From positions 1 to 19,689 of the forward strand of contig CAZRQU010000016.1 of NCBI GenBank assembly GCA_964602485.1: a DNA stretch of 19,689 nucleotides, written 5' to 3'. This document shows positions 1 to 6,407 of the stretch, one piece after another. Under the pieces are notes generated by a model. That model made no database searches. It was not told where the DNA came from and saw only the letters and a program-made list of their open reading frames with translations. The position numbers were made by a program, and so were the translations under genes. Every line of letters starts with the position of its first letter. The first letter of the stretch is position 1. Origin of the DNA: WJLG01 sp964602485 (GTDB lineage Bacteria; Patescibacteriota; Patescibacteriia; Patescibacteriales; WJLG01).

Positions 1-13
1 ATTTCCCAAACTT

Positions 14-41
14 AAAAGTAGACACTTTCGTGTCTACTTTT
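14..41. terminator. Perfect 12-bp hairpin terminator, probably bidirectional
   Basis: The arms AAAAGTAGACAC (14-25) and GTGTCTACTTTT (30-41) are perfect inverted repeats around a TTTC loop, with T-runs on both strands. It lies 43 bases past the stop of the minus-strand dihydrouridine synthase gene and probably ends that operon. It could also end a plus-strand gene to the left of the window. Confidence 0.75.
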
Positions 42-83
42 TGGGTCCCAGTTCATGGGGGCGGTTTTTTGTTTATATCTATT

Positions 84-1022
84 TTAATGTATACTCTTTA
101 ATACATTTTTAACATCCTTTAGGGTTTCTGCTTTTACGAATTCCGACCTGAGTTTTTTGGCTTTGGGCAGGCCGGATGCGTACCAACATAAGTGTTTGCG
201 CATCGGCATCATGTTGTCGCCGTATATCTTTTTATAAAGCTTCGCATGTTCTAAAATTATCTTAAAAATATCTTTCTTTCCCATTTTCAATTTTGAGATC
301 TCCATTTTACATTCTTTGAATATCCATGGTTTTCCCAAACACCCCTGAGCGATCCCCACTCCGTCAACTCCGGTCTTCTCTATCATATTATAAACATCTT
401 CTACATTATTTATACCGCCATTTCCCAAAACCACGCCGGGAAAATTCTCTTTTACCTTTTTCAATATACCAAGGTCCACATCTCCGGAAAGCCCTTGCGA
501 AAGCTTGCGAGCATGAACCATTATCGCCTTAATATCAAGCCCTCCCATATGATCCAACCATTTTAGTATATCCACTTTGCCGGCCTTGGCCCTAGTCTTT
601 ACTGAAACAGGTTTTCTGGTAGATCCGATCACGGCTGATATTACCTCTCTTGATAATTCAAAGTCTTGGAACAACTCGGCTCCGCATTTATTCTTTAAAA
701 CCTTAGGGGCCGGGCAACCGAAATTTATATCAAACCCATCGACTTTATATTTTTTATCTATTATCTTGGTGGCTTTGGCAAAATTCTCCGGCTTATTGCC
801 AAAAAGTTGAACTACAAAAGGCTTTTTGCCCTTGTAACGCTTAAGCATATTAAATGTTTTCTCGTTACCAAAACAAATAGCATCAACATTGACCATTTCA
901 TTATAGATGACATCGGCTCCATAACTTTCACATAAAAAACGAAACGGAGCATCAGTGATGTCCGCCATGGGCGCCAAAGCGATCATTGGTTTTTTTAATT
1001 TTTGCCAAAAATTACTTTTCAT
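84..1022 (-). CDS. dus: tRNA-dihydrouridine synthase (Dus/NifR3 family)
   Basis: An FMN-dependent enzyme that reduces specific uridines in the tRNA D-loop to dihydrouridine; cytosolic. Near the N-terminus is the FMN-barrel motif ALAPMADITDAPFR. The catalytic cysteine is about Cys103 in DINFGCPAPKVLKNKCGAEL, the Dus signature. VKTRAKAG and MVHARKLSQGLSG follow the family phosphate- and uracil-binding segments, and GNGGINN is the usual Gly-rich barrel loop. At 312 aa it has normal family length. I chose the ATG at 1022 over an in-frame GTG at 1043 because GAGGAAG lies about 12 nt upstream of that ATG and the GTG overlaps the preceding gene more deeply. It is the last gene of the cysS unit and begins 1 nt after the upstream TGA. 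The closest subfamily appears to be DusB, but substrate position cannot be read from sequence. Confidence 0.93.
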   Translation of the reverse strand: MKSNFWQKLKKPMIALAPMADITDAPFRFLCESYGADVIYNEMVNVDAICFGNEKTFNMLKRYKGKKPFVVQLFGNKPENFAKATKIIDKKYKVDGFDINFGCPAPKVLKNKCGAELFQDFELSREVISAVIGSTRKPVSVKTRAKAGKVDILKWLDHMGGLDIKAIMVHARKLSQGLSGDVDLGILKKVKENFPGVVLGNGGINNVEDVYNMIEKTGVDGVGIAQGCLGKPWIFKECKMEISKLKMGKKDIFKIILEHAKLYKKIYGDNMMPMRKHLCWYASGLPKAKKLRSEFVKAETLKDVKNVLKSIH

Positions 1023-1023
1023 A

Positions 1024-1335
1024 TCATTCACAAACTTCCTCACATTTACCTTCTACGCATTCAACACCTTTACATGTCACACAACCATAAACACAAGCAG
1101 AGTTATGATCTTGGATCATAGTACGAATTCTGTCTACCTCGTCTTTATTCACATAAGCATAGCAACCGAACGGACATTTACCGCCCGCATCCACACAATC
1201 ATTGTCAGTCTCGCAATAGTTAGCTTCAAGTATGGCCTTCTTGATCATTTCTTCTTTATTGTCCTTGTTAAAAATGATCATTAAAACAGGTAGGGCCGCA
1301 ACAGCCAATACTATAGTAATAAAATATTTTTTCAT
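1024..1335 (-). CDS. Small Cys-rich exported or membrane-anchored protein
   Basis: About 103 aa of unrecognised family. It begins MKKYFITIVLAVAALPVLMI, a short positive N-region and hydrophobic core typical of a signal peptide or N-terminal anchor. There is no clear AxA cleavage site, so it may remain tethered. The remaining ~80 residues hold ten cysteines, including CETDNDC, GGKCPFGC, ACVYGCVTC and CVEGKCEEVC, suggesting disulfide bonding or metal binding outside the cell. A longer in-frame reading to 1416 exists, but it overlaps the upstream 51-aa gene and would push the signal peptide inside the protein, so I prefer the ATG at 1335, 4 nt past that gene's stop. No SD is visible. It lies in the cysS transcription unit, so a Cys-rich product is made next to the enzyme that charges tRNA-Cys; a functional link is only inference. 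Confidence 0.75.
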   Translation of the reverse strand: MKKYFITIVLAVAALPVLMIIFNKDNKEEMIKKAILEANYCETDNDCVDAGGKCPFGCYAYVNKDEVDRIRTMIQDHNSACVYGCVTCKGVECVEGKCEEVCE

Positions 1336-1339
1336 AAAA

Positions 1340-1495
1340 TTATTTTTTGTCTTTTCTCGGAATAAAATAGATAAACCAAACAAACCAAACCAGCCACAAA
1401 GCTTGACCCCGATCACCGGCTATTAGAGCCGGAATTCCTTGAATGCCAAAAAATCCAAAAAATCCCAATGGCCAATCTTTTCTCATATTCTTCAT
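1340..1495 (-). CDS. Small membrane protein, 51 aa
   Basis: A short reading frame in the 170-base space between cysS and the Cys-rich gene. It starts MKNMRKDWPLGFFGFFGIQG and has a C-terminal hydrophobic stretch, ALWLVWFVWFIYFIP, followed by a basic tail RKDKK and TAA. The DWPLGFFGFFG opening plus one or two hydrophobic helices resembles small membrane proteins of the DUF3796 kind, a tentative likeness from memory. It begins 11 nt after the cysS stop and ends 4 nt before the ATG of the Cys-rich gene, a tight tandem spacing that supports it being real. No SD is visible, and Met4 is an alternative start. Its existence is fairly likely; its function is unknown. Confidence 0.65.
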   Translation of the reverse strand: MKNMRKDWPLGFFGFFGIQGIPALIAGDRGQALWLVWFVWFIYFIPRKDKK

Positions 1496-1506
1496 AATGT
1501 GTGTAT

Positions 1507-2904
1507 TTATTTTTTATAAACTTTCATTTCATTATTACTATCCTCAACCACATAACCCATGGCCTGTATTTCGTCCCTTAGTTTGTCAGATCCTGCCCAG
1601 TCTTTTCTTTCTCTAGCCTCTTTTCTCCTGTTGATCAAAAGTTGTATTTCTTCAGGCATTTGCAACTTGCTCTTTGCAACCTGCTCTTTGATATCAAGTC
1701 CAAGTACTCTATCAAGATCTAGAACAGTCGCCAACTTGTCTTCATTCTTTAGATCAGATCTAAAGACCTCGGCTAGTATAGCTAGGGCCTTAGGAGTATT
1801 AAAATCATCATTAAGCTCTTTGATGAACTTTTTCTTGAACACACCGTTTACCTGGCCGACCATACTACCCAGTTCCCTGACCTTGTTGTAAATACCCTCA
1901 AGACCATTTTGCGAAGCATCCAAAGCCTGCCAAGTAAAATTTTGTTTAGCTCGATAACCGGCAGACAAAAAGAAATATCTAAGAGACAATGGTTTAAAGC
2001 CCCTGTCCTTTATCTCGACCATACTATAACCTGTTCCTTCACTCTTAGCCATCTTTCTGTCGTTAACTAAAAGATGCTCGTTGTGCAACCAATAATTGAC
2101 ATACTTCTTGCCTGTGGCCGCTTCGGACTGAGCGATCTCGTTGGTATGATGGACCGGAATGTGCTCGATCCCGCCCATATGGATATCCACCGTATCGCCT
2201 AAAAGTTTTTTGCTCATAGCCGAGCATTCCATATGCCAGCCCGGGAAGCCTTCACCAAAACCGTCAAGATCCCAAGTCTGGACAGCTTTAGCATGAGTGC
2301 CTTTCTTAAAGAACCAAATGGCAAAATCATAAGGGCTTTTCTTGTCCGGGTCCTCCACTTCACCCTTGCCGGCACCTGTTTTGTTCTCTTCCAATTTTTG
2401 GCCGGAAAGCTTGGTGTAATCTTTAGCTTTGGAAACATCAAAATAAATAGCCAGCTCGGTTTGATAAGCAAACCCTTTTTCCAAAAGGGTTTTTACCATT
2501 TCTTGCATCTCTTTGATGTACTCTGTTGCTCTGGGCTTGAAGGTCGGCTCCAGCAGATTCAAAGCTTTGACATCCTCTTCGAATGTCTTGATATATTTAT
2601 CCGCTATCTCAGCCGGGGTTTTTCCTTCCCTCTTTGCTCCCTTCTCCATCTTATCCTCGCCTTCGTCCCCATCTGAAGTTAAATGACCGACGTCAGTATA
2701 ATTACGAACATACTTGACCTTGTAGCCGTTATATTCAAGAGTTCGGCGGACAACATCACCGCAAAACATACCCCTAAGGTTGCCGATGTGCTGAGTCCAG
2801 TAAACGGTCGGCCCGCAATGATAAAAAAGCACTTCGTCCTTATTAAGCGGTTCAAATTCTTGTTTTTCCTTGCCTAAAGTATTGAAGATGTATATCTTTT
2901 CCAT
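1507..2904 (-). CDS. cysS: Cysteinyl-tRNA synthetase
   Basis: Charges tRNA-Cys with cysteine in the cytosol; class I aminoacyl-tRNA synthetase. Visible signatures are HCGPTVY (Zn-binding Cys about residue 30), the HIGH-type motif HIGN (39-42), GWHMECSAM (second Zn Cys about 227), VHHTNEIAQSE (Zn His and Glu about 252 and 256) and the KMSKS loop as KMAKS (284-288). The C-terminal part RRKEARERKDWAGSDKLRDE matches the usual end of the family. Length, 465 aa, is typical. The ATG at 2904 is the only sensible start. A TATAAT box 21-26 bp upstream suggests its own promoter right after a strong terminator (2957-3015). No SD is visible in the short leader. It heads a minus-strand unit with the 51-aa, Cys-rich and Dus genes. 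Confidence 0.97.
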   Translation of the reverse strand: MEKIYIFNTLGKEKQEFEPLNKDEVLFYHCGPTVYWTQHIGNLRGMFCGDVVRRTLEYNGYKVKYVRNYTDVGHLTSDGDEGEDKMEKGAKREGKTPAEIADKYIKTFEEDVKALNLLEPTFKPRATEYIKEMQEMVKTLLEKGFAYQTELAIYFDVSKAKDYTKLSGQKLEENKTGAGKGEVEDPDKKSPYDFAIWFFKKGTHAKAVQTWDLDGFGEGFPGWHMECSAMSKKLLGDTVDIHMGGIEHIPVHHTNEIAQSEAATGKKYVNYWLHNEHLLVNDRKMAKSEGTGYSMVEIKDRGFKPLSLRYFFLSAGYRAKQNFTWQALDASQNGLEGIYNKVRELGSMVGQVNGVFKKKFIKELNDDFNTPKALAILAEVFRSDLKNEDKLATVLDLDRVLGLDIKEQVAKSKLQMPEEIQLLINRRKEARERKDWAGSDKLRDEIQAMGYVVEDSNNEMKVYKK

Positions 2905-2924
2905 ATTTTTCTATATTTATCTTA

Positions 2925-2930
2925 ATTATA
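2925..2930 (-). promoter_or_regulatory. Probable -10 box for cysS
   Basis: A perfect TATAAT on the minus strand, giving a predicted start of transcription near 2918 and a leader of about 14 nt. The -35 region is poor (AT-rich, no TTGACA). It lies between the terminator at 2957-3015 and the cysS ATG, where a fresh promoter would be needed. Confidence 0.5.
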
Positions 2931-2956
2931 TTCTAACCAAGTATTTAAAATTAGGC

Positions 2957-3015
2957 AAATAAAAAGACCGCATAGCGATCTGTTTTACGCCTATAACACA
3001 GATCACCATGCGGAC
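2957..3015 (-). terminator. Strong rho-independent terminator upstream of cysS
   Basis: On the minus strand the arms at 3013-2998 and 2983-2968 form a 16-bp stem around a 14-nt loop, followed by TCTTTTTATTTG. Two positions pair as G-U only in the minus-strand transcript and would be A-C mismatches on the plus strand, so the structure belongs to a minus-strand RNA. It either ends the unit that starts near 3887 or acts as an attenuator or terminator of a small RNA ahead of cysS. Confidence 0.8.
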
Positions 3016-3146
3016 TAAGCCCCGCTGTGGTATAACAAGGGCGCCTTTATCGATCCAATAAGGCGAGGCGATATCCTCTCCCACTATAGCCATGGCTTTG
3101 GCCTGGTGCCGATGACAAAAAATGTCAACTTCTTAGCACGCGGGGG
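2968..3146 (-). other. Structured intergenic stretch, possible small RNA or leader
   Basis: About 180 bases between the 35-aa ORF and cysS, markedly richer in G+C than neighbouring intergenic DNA. On the minus strand it can form a CGCCTTAT/ATAAAGGCG hairpin (about 3050-3075), a CCA..GCGG/CCGC..TGG hairpin (about 3010-3035), a GAGG/CCTC hairpin and finally the terminator. I do not recognise it: it lacks the T-box sequence, the RNase P and SRP cores and the tmRNA ends. A non-coding transcript or regulatory leader is inference from the folding potential and terminator. Confidence 0.35.
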
Positions 3147-3254
3147 TTAAGACTGGATCACCTCCCTTCCTTGATCATACATATAGTCAGCATAGGATGC
3201 CTCACTCCCTTTTGCTTTAGGATTAGAAGTAAGGGTTTGCCGAAACAGCGACAA
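3147..3254 (-). CDS. Possible 35-aa small protein with TTG start
   Basis: A short frame with one of the better ribosome-binding sites in the window: AAAGGAG lies 8 nt upstream of a TTG at 3254. The product starts MSLFRQTLTSNPKAKGSEAS, continues YADYMYDQGREVIQS and ends in TAA. It is hydrophilic, has no membrane segment and belongs to no family I know. It lies 57 bases past the stop of the upstream membrane-anchored gene on the same strand and ahead of a strong terminator. The codons for GREVIQ happen to read GGGAGGTGATCCAG, the complement of the 16S rRNA tail. Against it: it is short, starts with TTG and could be a chance frame in an RNA leader. Confidence 0.45.
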   Translation of the reverse strand: MSLFRQTLTSNPKAKGSEASYADYMYDQGREVIQS

Positions 3255-3311
3255 TGATATTTCTCCTTTCTTTGTCGACTGTTATGGACGTGAAAAAGTA
3301 CATTTCGCCGA

Positions 3312-3887
3312 TCAGGCGAGTGGTTCGACCTTATCGGCCCTTATCGTATGTTCTCTATTTAAATTATCCCTATATTTTATATAGTATTCCAACTGTCCCG
3401 GATGTTGCTGAAGATGCTTCAAGAACTGACTGTTGTAGGGCAGAAAATAATCAAGATCCCTCTTCTCAAAATCCCCTCCTCGCATAAATATAGTCTCCCT
3501 GGACCCAACCTCTTCATTTCTATTCCTTAATTCCAGGCTAAAATTATTCTTACTGAACTTCAAAAGCAGTTTTGGCTGATCTATAGACCCATTACCGGAA
3601 GAGCTATTGTATATGTCTATGGATACGCGGAAAGTCAAAAGTTCATTCTTAAAATCAGATATCTTCTTGTCAACTATCTCCTTCAGAAGTATATCCCTGT
3701 TCTTCTTATTTCTTCTGGACAACAAGCCACTTTTAACGACAGCTTTTGATATTCTTATATTGGCAACTATTTGCCTCTTTGTCAAAGTCACCATCCTGTA
3801 GGTCAAAAAAGCGTAAACAGCTGTGATCATAACCAATATCAAGTTGGCGTAATCGTTCAAGAATTGTAATATCGGATTTGAATTCAT
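3312..3887 (-). CDS. Hypothetical protein with one N-terminal membrane anchor
   Basis: 191 aa from the ATG at 3887. Residues roughly 10-35 (ANLILVMITAVYAFLTYRMV) form one membrane helix, followed by a basic, probably cytosolic soluble domain with alternating hydrophobic stretches (LLTFRVSIDIYNSS, PKLLLKFSKNNFSLELRNR) suggestive of a beta-rich fold. The layout resembles small proteins with an N-terminal helix and a 'TYRMV..TKRQI' juxtamembrane region, but I recognise no family. An extended -10 (TGCTATAAT, 3894-3902) puts the predicted transcription start at or next to the ATG, so the mRNA may be leaderless. An upstream in-frame TTG at 3917 is less likely because the promoter lies inside that extension. 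The gene on the other side of this promoter region is divergent. Confidence 0.7.
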   Translation of the reverse strand: MNSNPILQFLNDYANLILVMITAVYAFLTYRMVTLTKRQIVANIRISKAVVKSGLLSRRNKKNRDILLKEIVDKKISDFKNELLTFRVSIDIYNSSSGNGSIDQPKLLLKFSKNNFSLELRNRNEEVGSRETIFMRGGDFEKRDLDYFLPYNSQFLKHLQQHPGQLEYYIKYRDNLNREHTIRADKVEPLA

Positions 3888-3893
3888 ATTAAC

Positions 3894-3902
3894 ATTATAG
3901 CA
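3894..3902 (-). promoter_or_regulatory. Extended -10 promoter for the 191-aa gene
   Basis: The minus strand reads TGCTATAAT, an extended -10 (TGn plus TATAAT). The predicted start of transcription falls near 3887, the first base of the ATG, which suggests a leaderless transcript. Confidence 0.5.
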
Positions 3903-3910
3903 CAAGAATA

Positions 3911-3939
3911 TTGACAAAGAAAAACCTATTAGCTATCTT
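3911..3939 (+). promoter_or_regulatory. Sigma-70-type promoter for the 3983 gene
   Basis: A perfect TTGACA (3911-3916), a 17-bp spacer and TATCTT (3934-3939) on the plus strand. It gives a transcription start near 3946 and a leader of about 37 nt that carries AGGAGG before the ATG. It is back to back with the minus-strand promoter at 3894-3902. Confidence 0.75.
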
Positions 3940-3982
3940 GAAATATCGCACCTTGCAACCATCGCACAAAAAAAGGAGGAAT

Positions 3983-4510
3983 ATGAGAGCTTTAACATTC
4001 AAACAAGGCCGAATAATGAAAGGCATATCTGCCAAAAAGAACGGCCAAGGAAGAATTCTGCCTCTTGGCACTAAAAGCCAATACGGAAAACAGTTTCTGG
4101 TGAAGATGTCTGAAAATGATCCGCCGCGAATAAAACACGGGAATATATTTTCTGTCTCCAGCGCTAGAGAAGGCTTCTTGTCCGGTTCTGTTCCTGAAAA
4201 AGGCTCAAAGAATGGATCCATTCTGCTTAGGATCAATGCTTTTAGTAAGAACGAAGATGGGCTCGACGGCCAAATAGAGGTAAAGCAAGGAAAATGTCGA
4301 CTAGTGGCCGAAGGGGTGGGCTCTACCAATGGAAGCCAGCAAACCTGGCCAGATGTCTTGATGGTCCTTTATCCAGGGTGCATAGTGGAGGTTCATCCAA
4401 AAGGACACCCTCTGGAAGTTTCATATCGGTTAAAATATGAAAATGACGGATTCCTTCATTTCGAAAAGCTGGAAGAAATATACCTAAGAAGATCACCCTC
4501 CCGCCATTGA
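3983..4510 (+). CDS. Hypothetical cytosolic protein, 175 aa
   Basis: No family recognised. The protein starts MRALTFKQGRIMKGISAKKN, has no signal peptide or membrane segment, and is basic and rich in Gly, Lys and Ser, with alternating hydrophobic stretches (RILPLG, CRLVAEGVGS, DVLMVLYPGCIVEVHP, LEVSYRLKY) suggesting a mostly beta fold. I chose the ATG at 3983: an AGGAGG sits just upstream (3974-3979) and a good promoter at 3911-3939. A nominal upstream TTG at 3911 is the first base of the -35 box, so it cannot be the start. The spacing between SD and ATG (3 nt) is short. The last 55 bases overlap the end of the convergent GT-C gene, and the TGA lies in the loop of a terminator. The strong promoter and SD, unlike most neighbours, suggest a well-expressed protein. 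Confidence 0.75.
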   Translation: MRALTFKQGRIMKGISAKKNGQGRILPLGTKSQYGKQFLVKMSENDPPRIKHGNIFSVSSAREGFLSGSVPEKGSKNGSILLRINAFSKNEDGLDGQIEVKQGKCRLVAEGVGSTNGSQQTWPDVLMVLYPGCIVEVHPKGHPLEVSYRLKYENDGFLHFEKLEEIYLRRSPSRH

Positions 4511-6324
4511 GGCAGGGAGGTTTTTTTATGTTCAAAACCGTTAGCCTTTTCAAGCCTGTAAAGAGAAAATTCTTCAGTTATTCTCTTTACTCTCTCTATC
4601 TTTAATCCAGCCTCCTTGAGCTTGCGCCCGTTTAGATAATCCATATCCTTTTGACCGAAAGCAAAACTGTAATAATATACCGGCAGATATTCAACCAAGT
4701 TAGAATATATCCTATTCATATTATTGTCGGTAAGATTGCCGACTATCACCTTTCTTTCTGGAAAGAAAAGTTTATCATGATAACGAGTTATGATCACTGA
4801 GTCTGATTCGGTTTCACGAAGCACCCTTCTCATTTGGGTGGTGGAATATCCTTCTTTGGCAAAGCCGTAGATCAATCCCTCTTCCGAACCCAACATTACG
4901 AAATTGGCCGAAACTATAAATATCCCGCCTAAAAGAAAAGCTCTTACCCCTAAGGTGACCACTTTCTTGCGCGGCCGGGATAATATCCGCCTGAACCATC
5001 CCCTCTTCTCGGAAACGAACATCTTCTCCTTGTCTTCAGGCATCAAGCCATGGGAAAAACGCATCAAGAAAAAAGCCACCAAAGGAAAAGACCCCAAATA
5101 AACAGGCAACCAGTAGCGCGTATATGAATTGCCGATAGTAAAACTGGAAGTGTCAGGATTGTCATGAAATTCCCAACTACCATAATAAAGTATCAATATG
5201 GCGCTTATCAAAGCATGGCCCAAGAAAAAAAGCCAAACCGACTTCTTCCACTTGCGTATCCTTTGCAAGTAAAGCATTAACCCTAGGCAGGCCGGAAAAA
5301 AGAACCAAGAAAACATACTTATAAAATAATGATAGAACATCTCTAAAGATCGTCTAGGGTGAAAACCAAAATAGAATATATTCTCCTTTATTCGGCCTAT
5401 TAAATATTTAACATAGGAGGGCTCAACAAAGACCGTGGCCTTTACCAGGTCCGAACCGGCTTCTTTTATGCTATGCATGGAAGAATTCATTTCTGCATAT
5501 CCACCAGCCAAGGGCGAAGAATAAAGGACCTGGTTCCAATACAATGCCGGCAATATGGATAAAAATATGAATGACATAAAGACAAAAAGTTTGACCACTC
5601 CTACTTTCCTCACATTAAATACCCAAAGAAACATTAATAAAGGCCCCACCCATAAAAGTTCCGAAGCTCTGGTTATGGTCGCTCCGCCAATAAAAAGTCC
5701 GGCTAAAGCCGCAAGCACCATGCCCGGCCAATTCGCTTTCCGACTCAAGAATTTGGCTTTCATGGTCTTCTCTCCCATAAGTACGAGAAAATAAAGACCC
5801 ATTATCAAAAGTGATACGAAAAGCACATTATGGAACATGCTTCGGACCGAATAATATATCCAAACAGGAAAACCGGCCAAAAGCACCGTGCTTACCAAAG
5901 CACTGGTCTTGCCGAATATCTTTCTTATAAAAAGATAGAAGAACATTATTCCCAAAGCGCCGAATAACGGAGTTAAGTAAGGAAGAACTTTATAACTGGT
6001 CAGAGCAACGATCTTGCCATATATCAATATTATTCCCAAAAAGCTTACCGGCTTTATCACGCCATGATCGCTTCTCATACTGCGAGGATGCATTATATCA
6101 TTGGCTGGCAAATTGTATTTCTCAAAAAAGCTTATTTCTCCGGTCTGACCATACAGTTTGGCAAAGACATAATTGGCAGTTTCATCCGGAGACGACCACT
6201 TGACGAAATCTCCCCTGTCAGCATAATTAAGCCCGGAAACACCAATAAAAAAACCGACAGCCAGCAAGCAAACAGCTATCCCGCGCCAATGTTCTTTAAG
6301 GAATTTTATGATCTTCTCTTTCAT
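4456..6324 (-). CDS. Multi-pass membrane glycosyltransferase of GT-C type (ArnT/PMT-like)
   Basis: 622 aa with an N-terminal helix (RGIAVCLLAVGFFIGVSGL) and about ten further membrane segments to about residue 480, then a soluble C-terminal domain of ~140 aa. The first external loop holds WSSPDETANYVFAKLY, whose Asp-Glu pair matches the acidic catalytic motif of lipid-phosphosugar-dependent GT-C transferases (PMT, ArnT, GT39/GT83). HPRSMRSDHGVIKP follows in the same loop region. Expected role: moving a sugar from a polyprenyl-phosphate donor to a protein or cell-surface glycan on the outer face of the membrane; the acceptor is unknown. I chose the ATG at 6324 (MKEKIIKFLKEHW) over an upstream TTG at 6345. 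No clear SD is visible. Its 3' end runs 55 bases into the convergent gene, through that gene's terminator hairpin. Confidence 0.75.
   Translation of the reverse strand: MKEKIIKFLKEHWRGIAVCLLAVGFFIGVSGLNYADRGDFVKWSSPDETANYVFAKLYGQTGEISFFEKYNLPANDIMHPRSMRSDHGVIKPVSFLGIILIYGKIVALTSYKVLPYLTPLFGALGIMFFYLFIRKIFGKTSALVSTVLLAGFPVWIYYSVRSMFHNVLFVSLLIMGLYFLVLMGEKTMKAKFLSRKANWPGMVLAALAGLFIGGATITRASELLWVGPLLMFLWVFNVRKVGVVKLFVFMSFIFLSILPALYWNQVLYSSPLAGGYAEMNSSMHSIKEAGSDLVKATVFVEPSYVKYLIGRIKENIFYFGFHPRRSLEMFYHYFISMFSWFFFPACLGLMLYLQRIRKWKKSVWLFFLGHALISAILILYYGSWEFHDNPDTSSFTIGNSYTRYWLPVYLGSFPLVAFFLMRFSHGLMPEDKEKMFVSEKRGWFRRILSRPRKKVVTLGVRAFLLGGIFIVSANFVMLGSEEGLIYGFAKEGYSTTQMRRVLRETESDSVIITRYHDKLFFPERKVIVGNLTDNNMNRIYSNLVEYLPVYYYSFAFGQKDMDYLNGRKLKEAGLKIERVKRITEEFSLYRLEKANGFEHKKTSLPQWREGDLLRYISSSFSK
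4497..4527 (+). terminator. Terminator of the 3983 gene
   Basis: CCTCCC (4497-4502) plus GCC pairs with GGC plus GGGAGG (4515-4520), with one bulged A, followed by seven T. The stop codon of the plus-strand gene (4508-4510) is in the loop. The same bases encode the C-terminal part (SLPQWREG) of the convergent minus-strand gene. Confidence 0.8.
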
Positions 6325-6363
6325 ATAATTATATGACCTTAGCAAAAAAAGTTCGTTTTGGCA

Positions 6364-6393
6364 ACAAAAAACCGGCCCGAAGCGCCGAGCCGG
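6364..6393 (-). terminator. Terminator of the DUF72 gene
   Basis: On the minus strand CCGGC..GCCGG closes a 22-nt hairpin with about 9 pairs (two G-U), followed by TTTTTT (6371-6366). It lies 15 bases past the stop of the DUF72 gene and separates it from the GT-C gene. Confidence 0.8.
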
Positions 6394-6407
6394 ACATCAA
6401 TTGCCCA

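Noticed and set aside
1336..1416. N-terminal extension of the Cys-rich protein to 1416
   Set aside because: It would overlap the 51-aa gene in another frame and bury the signal peptide. The ATG at 1335 gives a normal exported protein.
2926..3093. A 55-codon minus-strand frame (MAIVGEDIASPYWIDKGALV...) between the 35-aa ORF and cysS
   Set aside because: It runs through both arms of the strong terminator and ends inside the cysS -10 box, and its ATG has no SD. The terminator explains the sequence better.
3153..3165. 16S rRNA 3' end
   Set aside because: Only 13 bases match. Nothing upstream resembles 16S helix 45, so no rRNA gene is present.
3147..3254. T-box or other known riboswitch for cysS
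   Set aside because: No T-box consensus (GGGTGGNACCGCG-like) or specifier loop arrangement was seen between 2905 and 3300.
3911..3982. Upstream TTG start for the 3983 gene
   Set aside because: The TTG is the first part of the TTGACA -35 box, and the transcript would start downstream of it.
6325..6345. TTG start and a TATAAT box for the GT-C gene
   Set aside because: The TATAAT (6328-6333) is too close to the ATG at 6324 to transcribe it, and the TTG would need an even earlier start. I treat the box as chance in AT-rich DNA.
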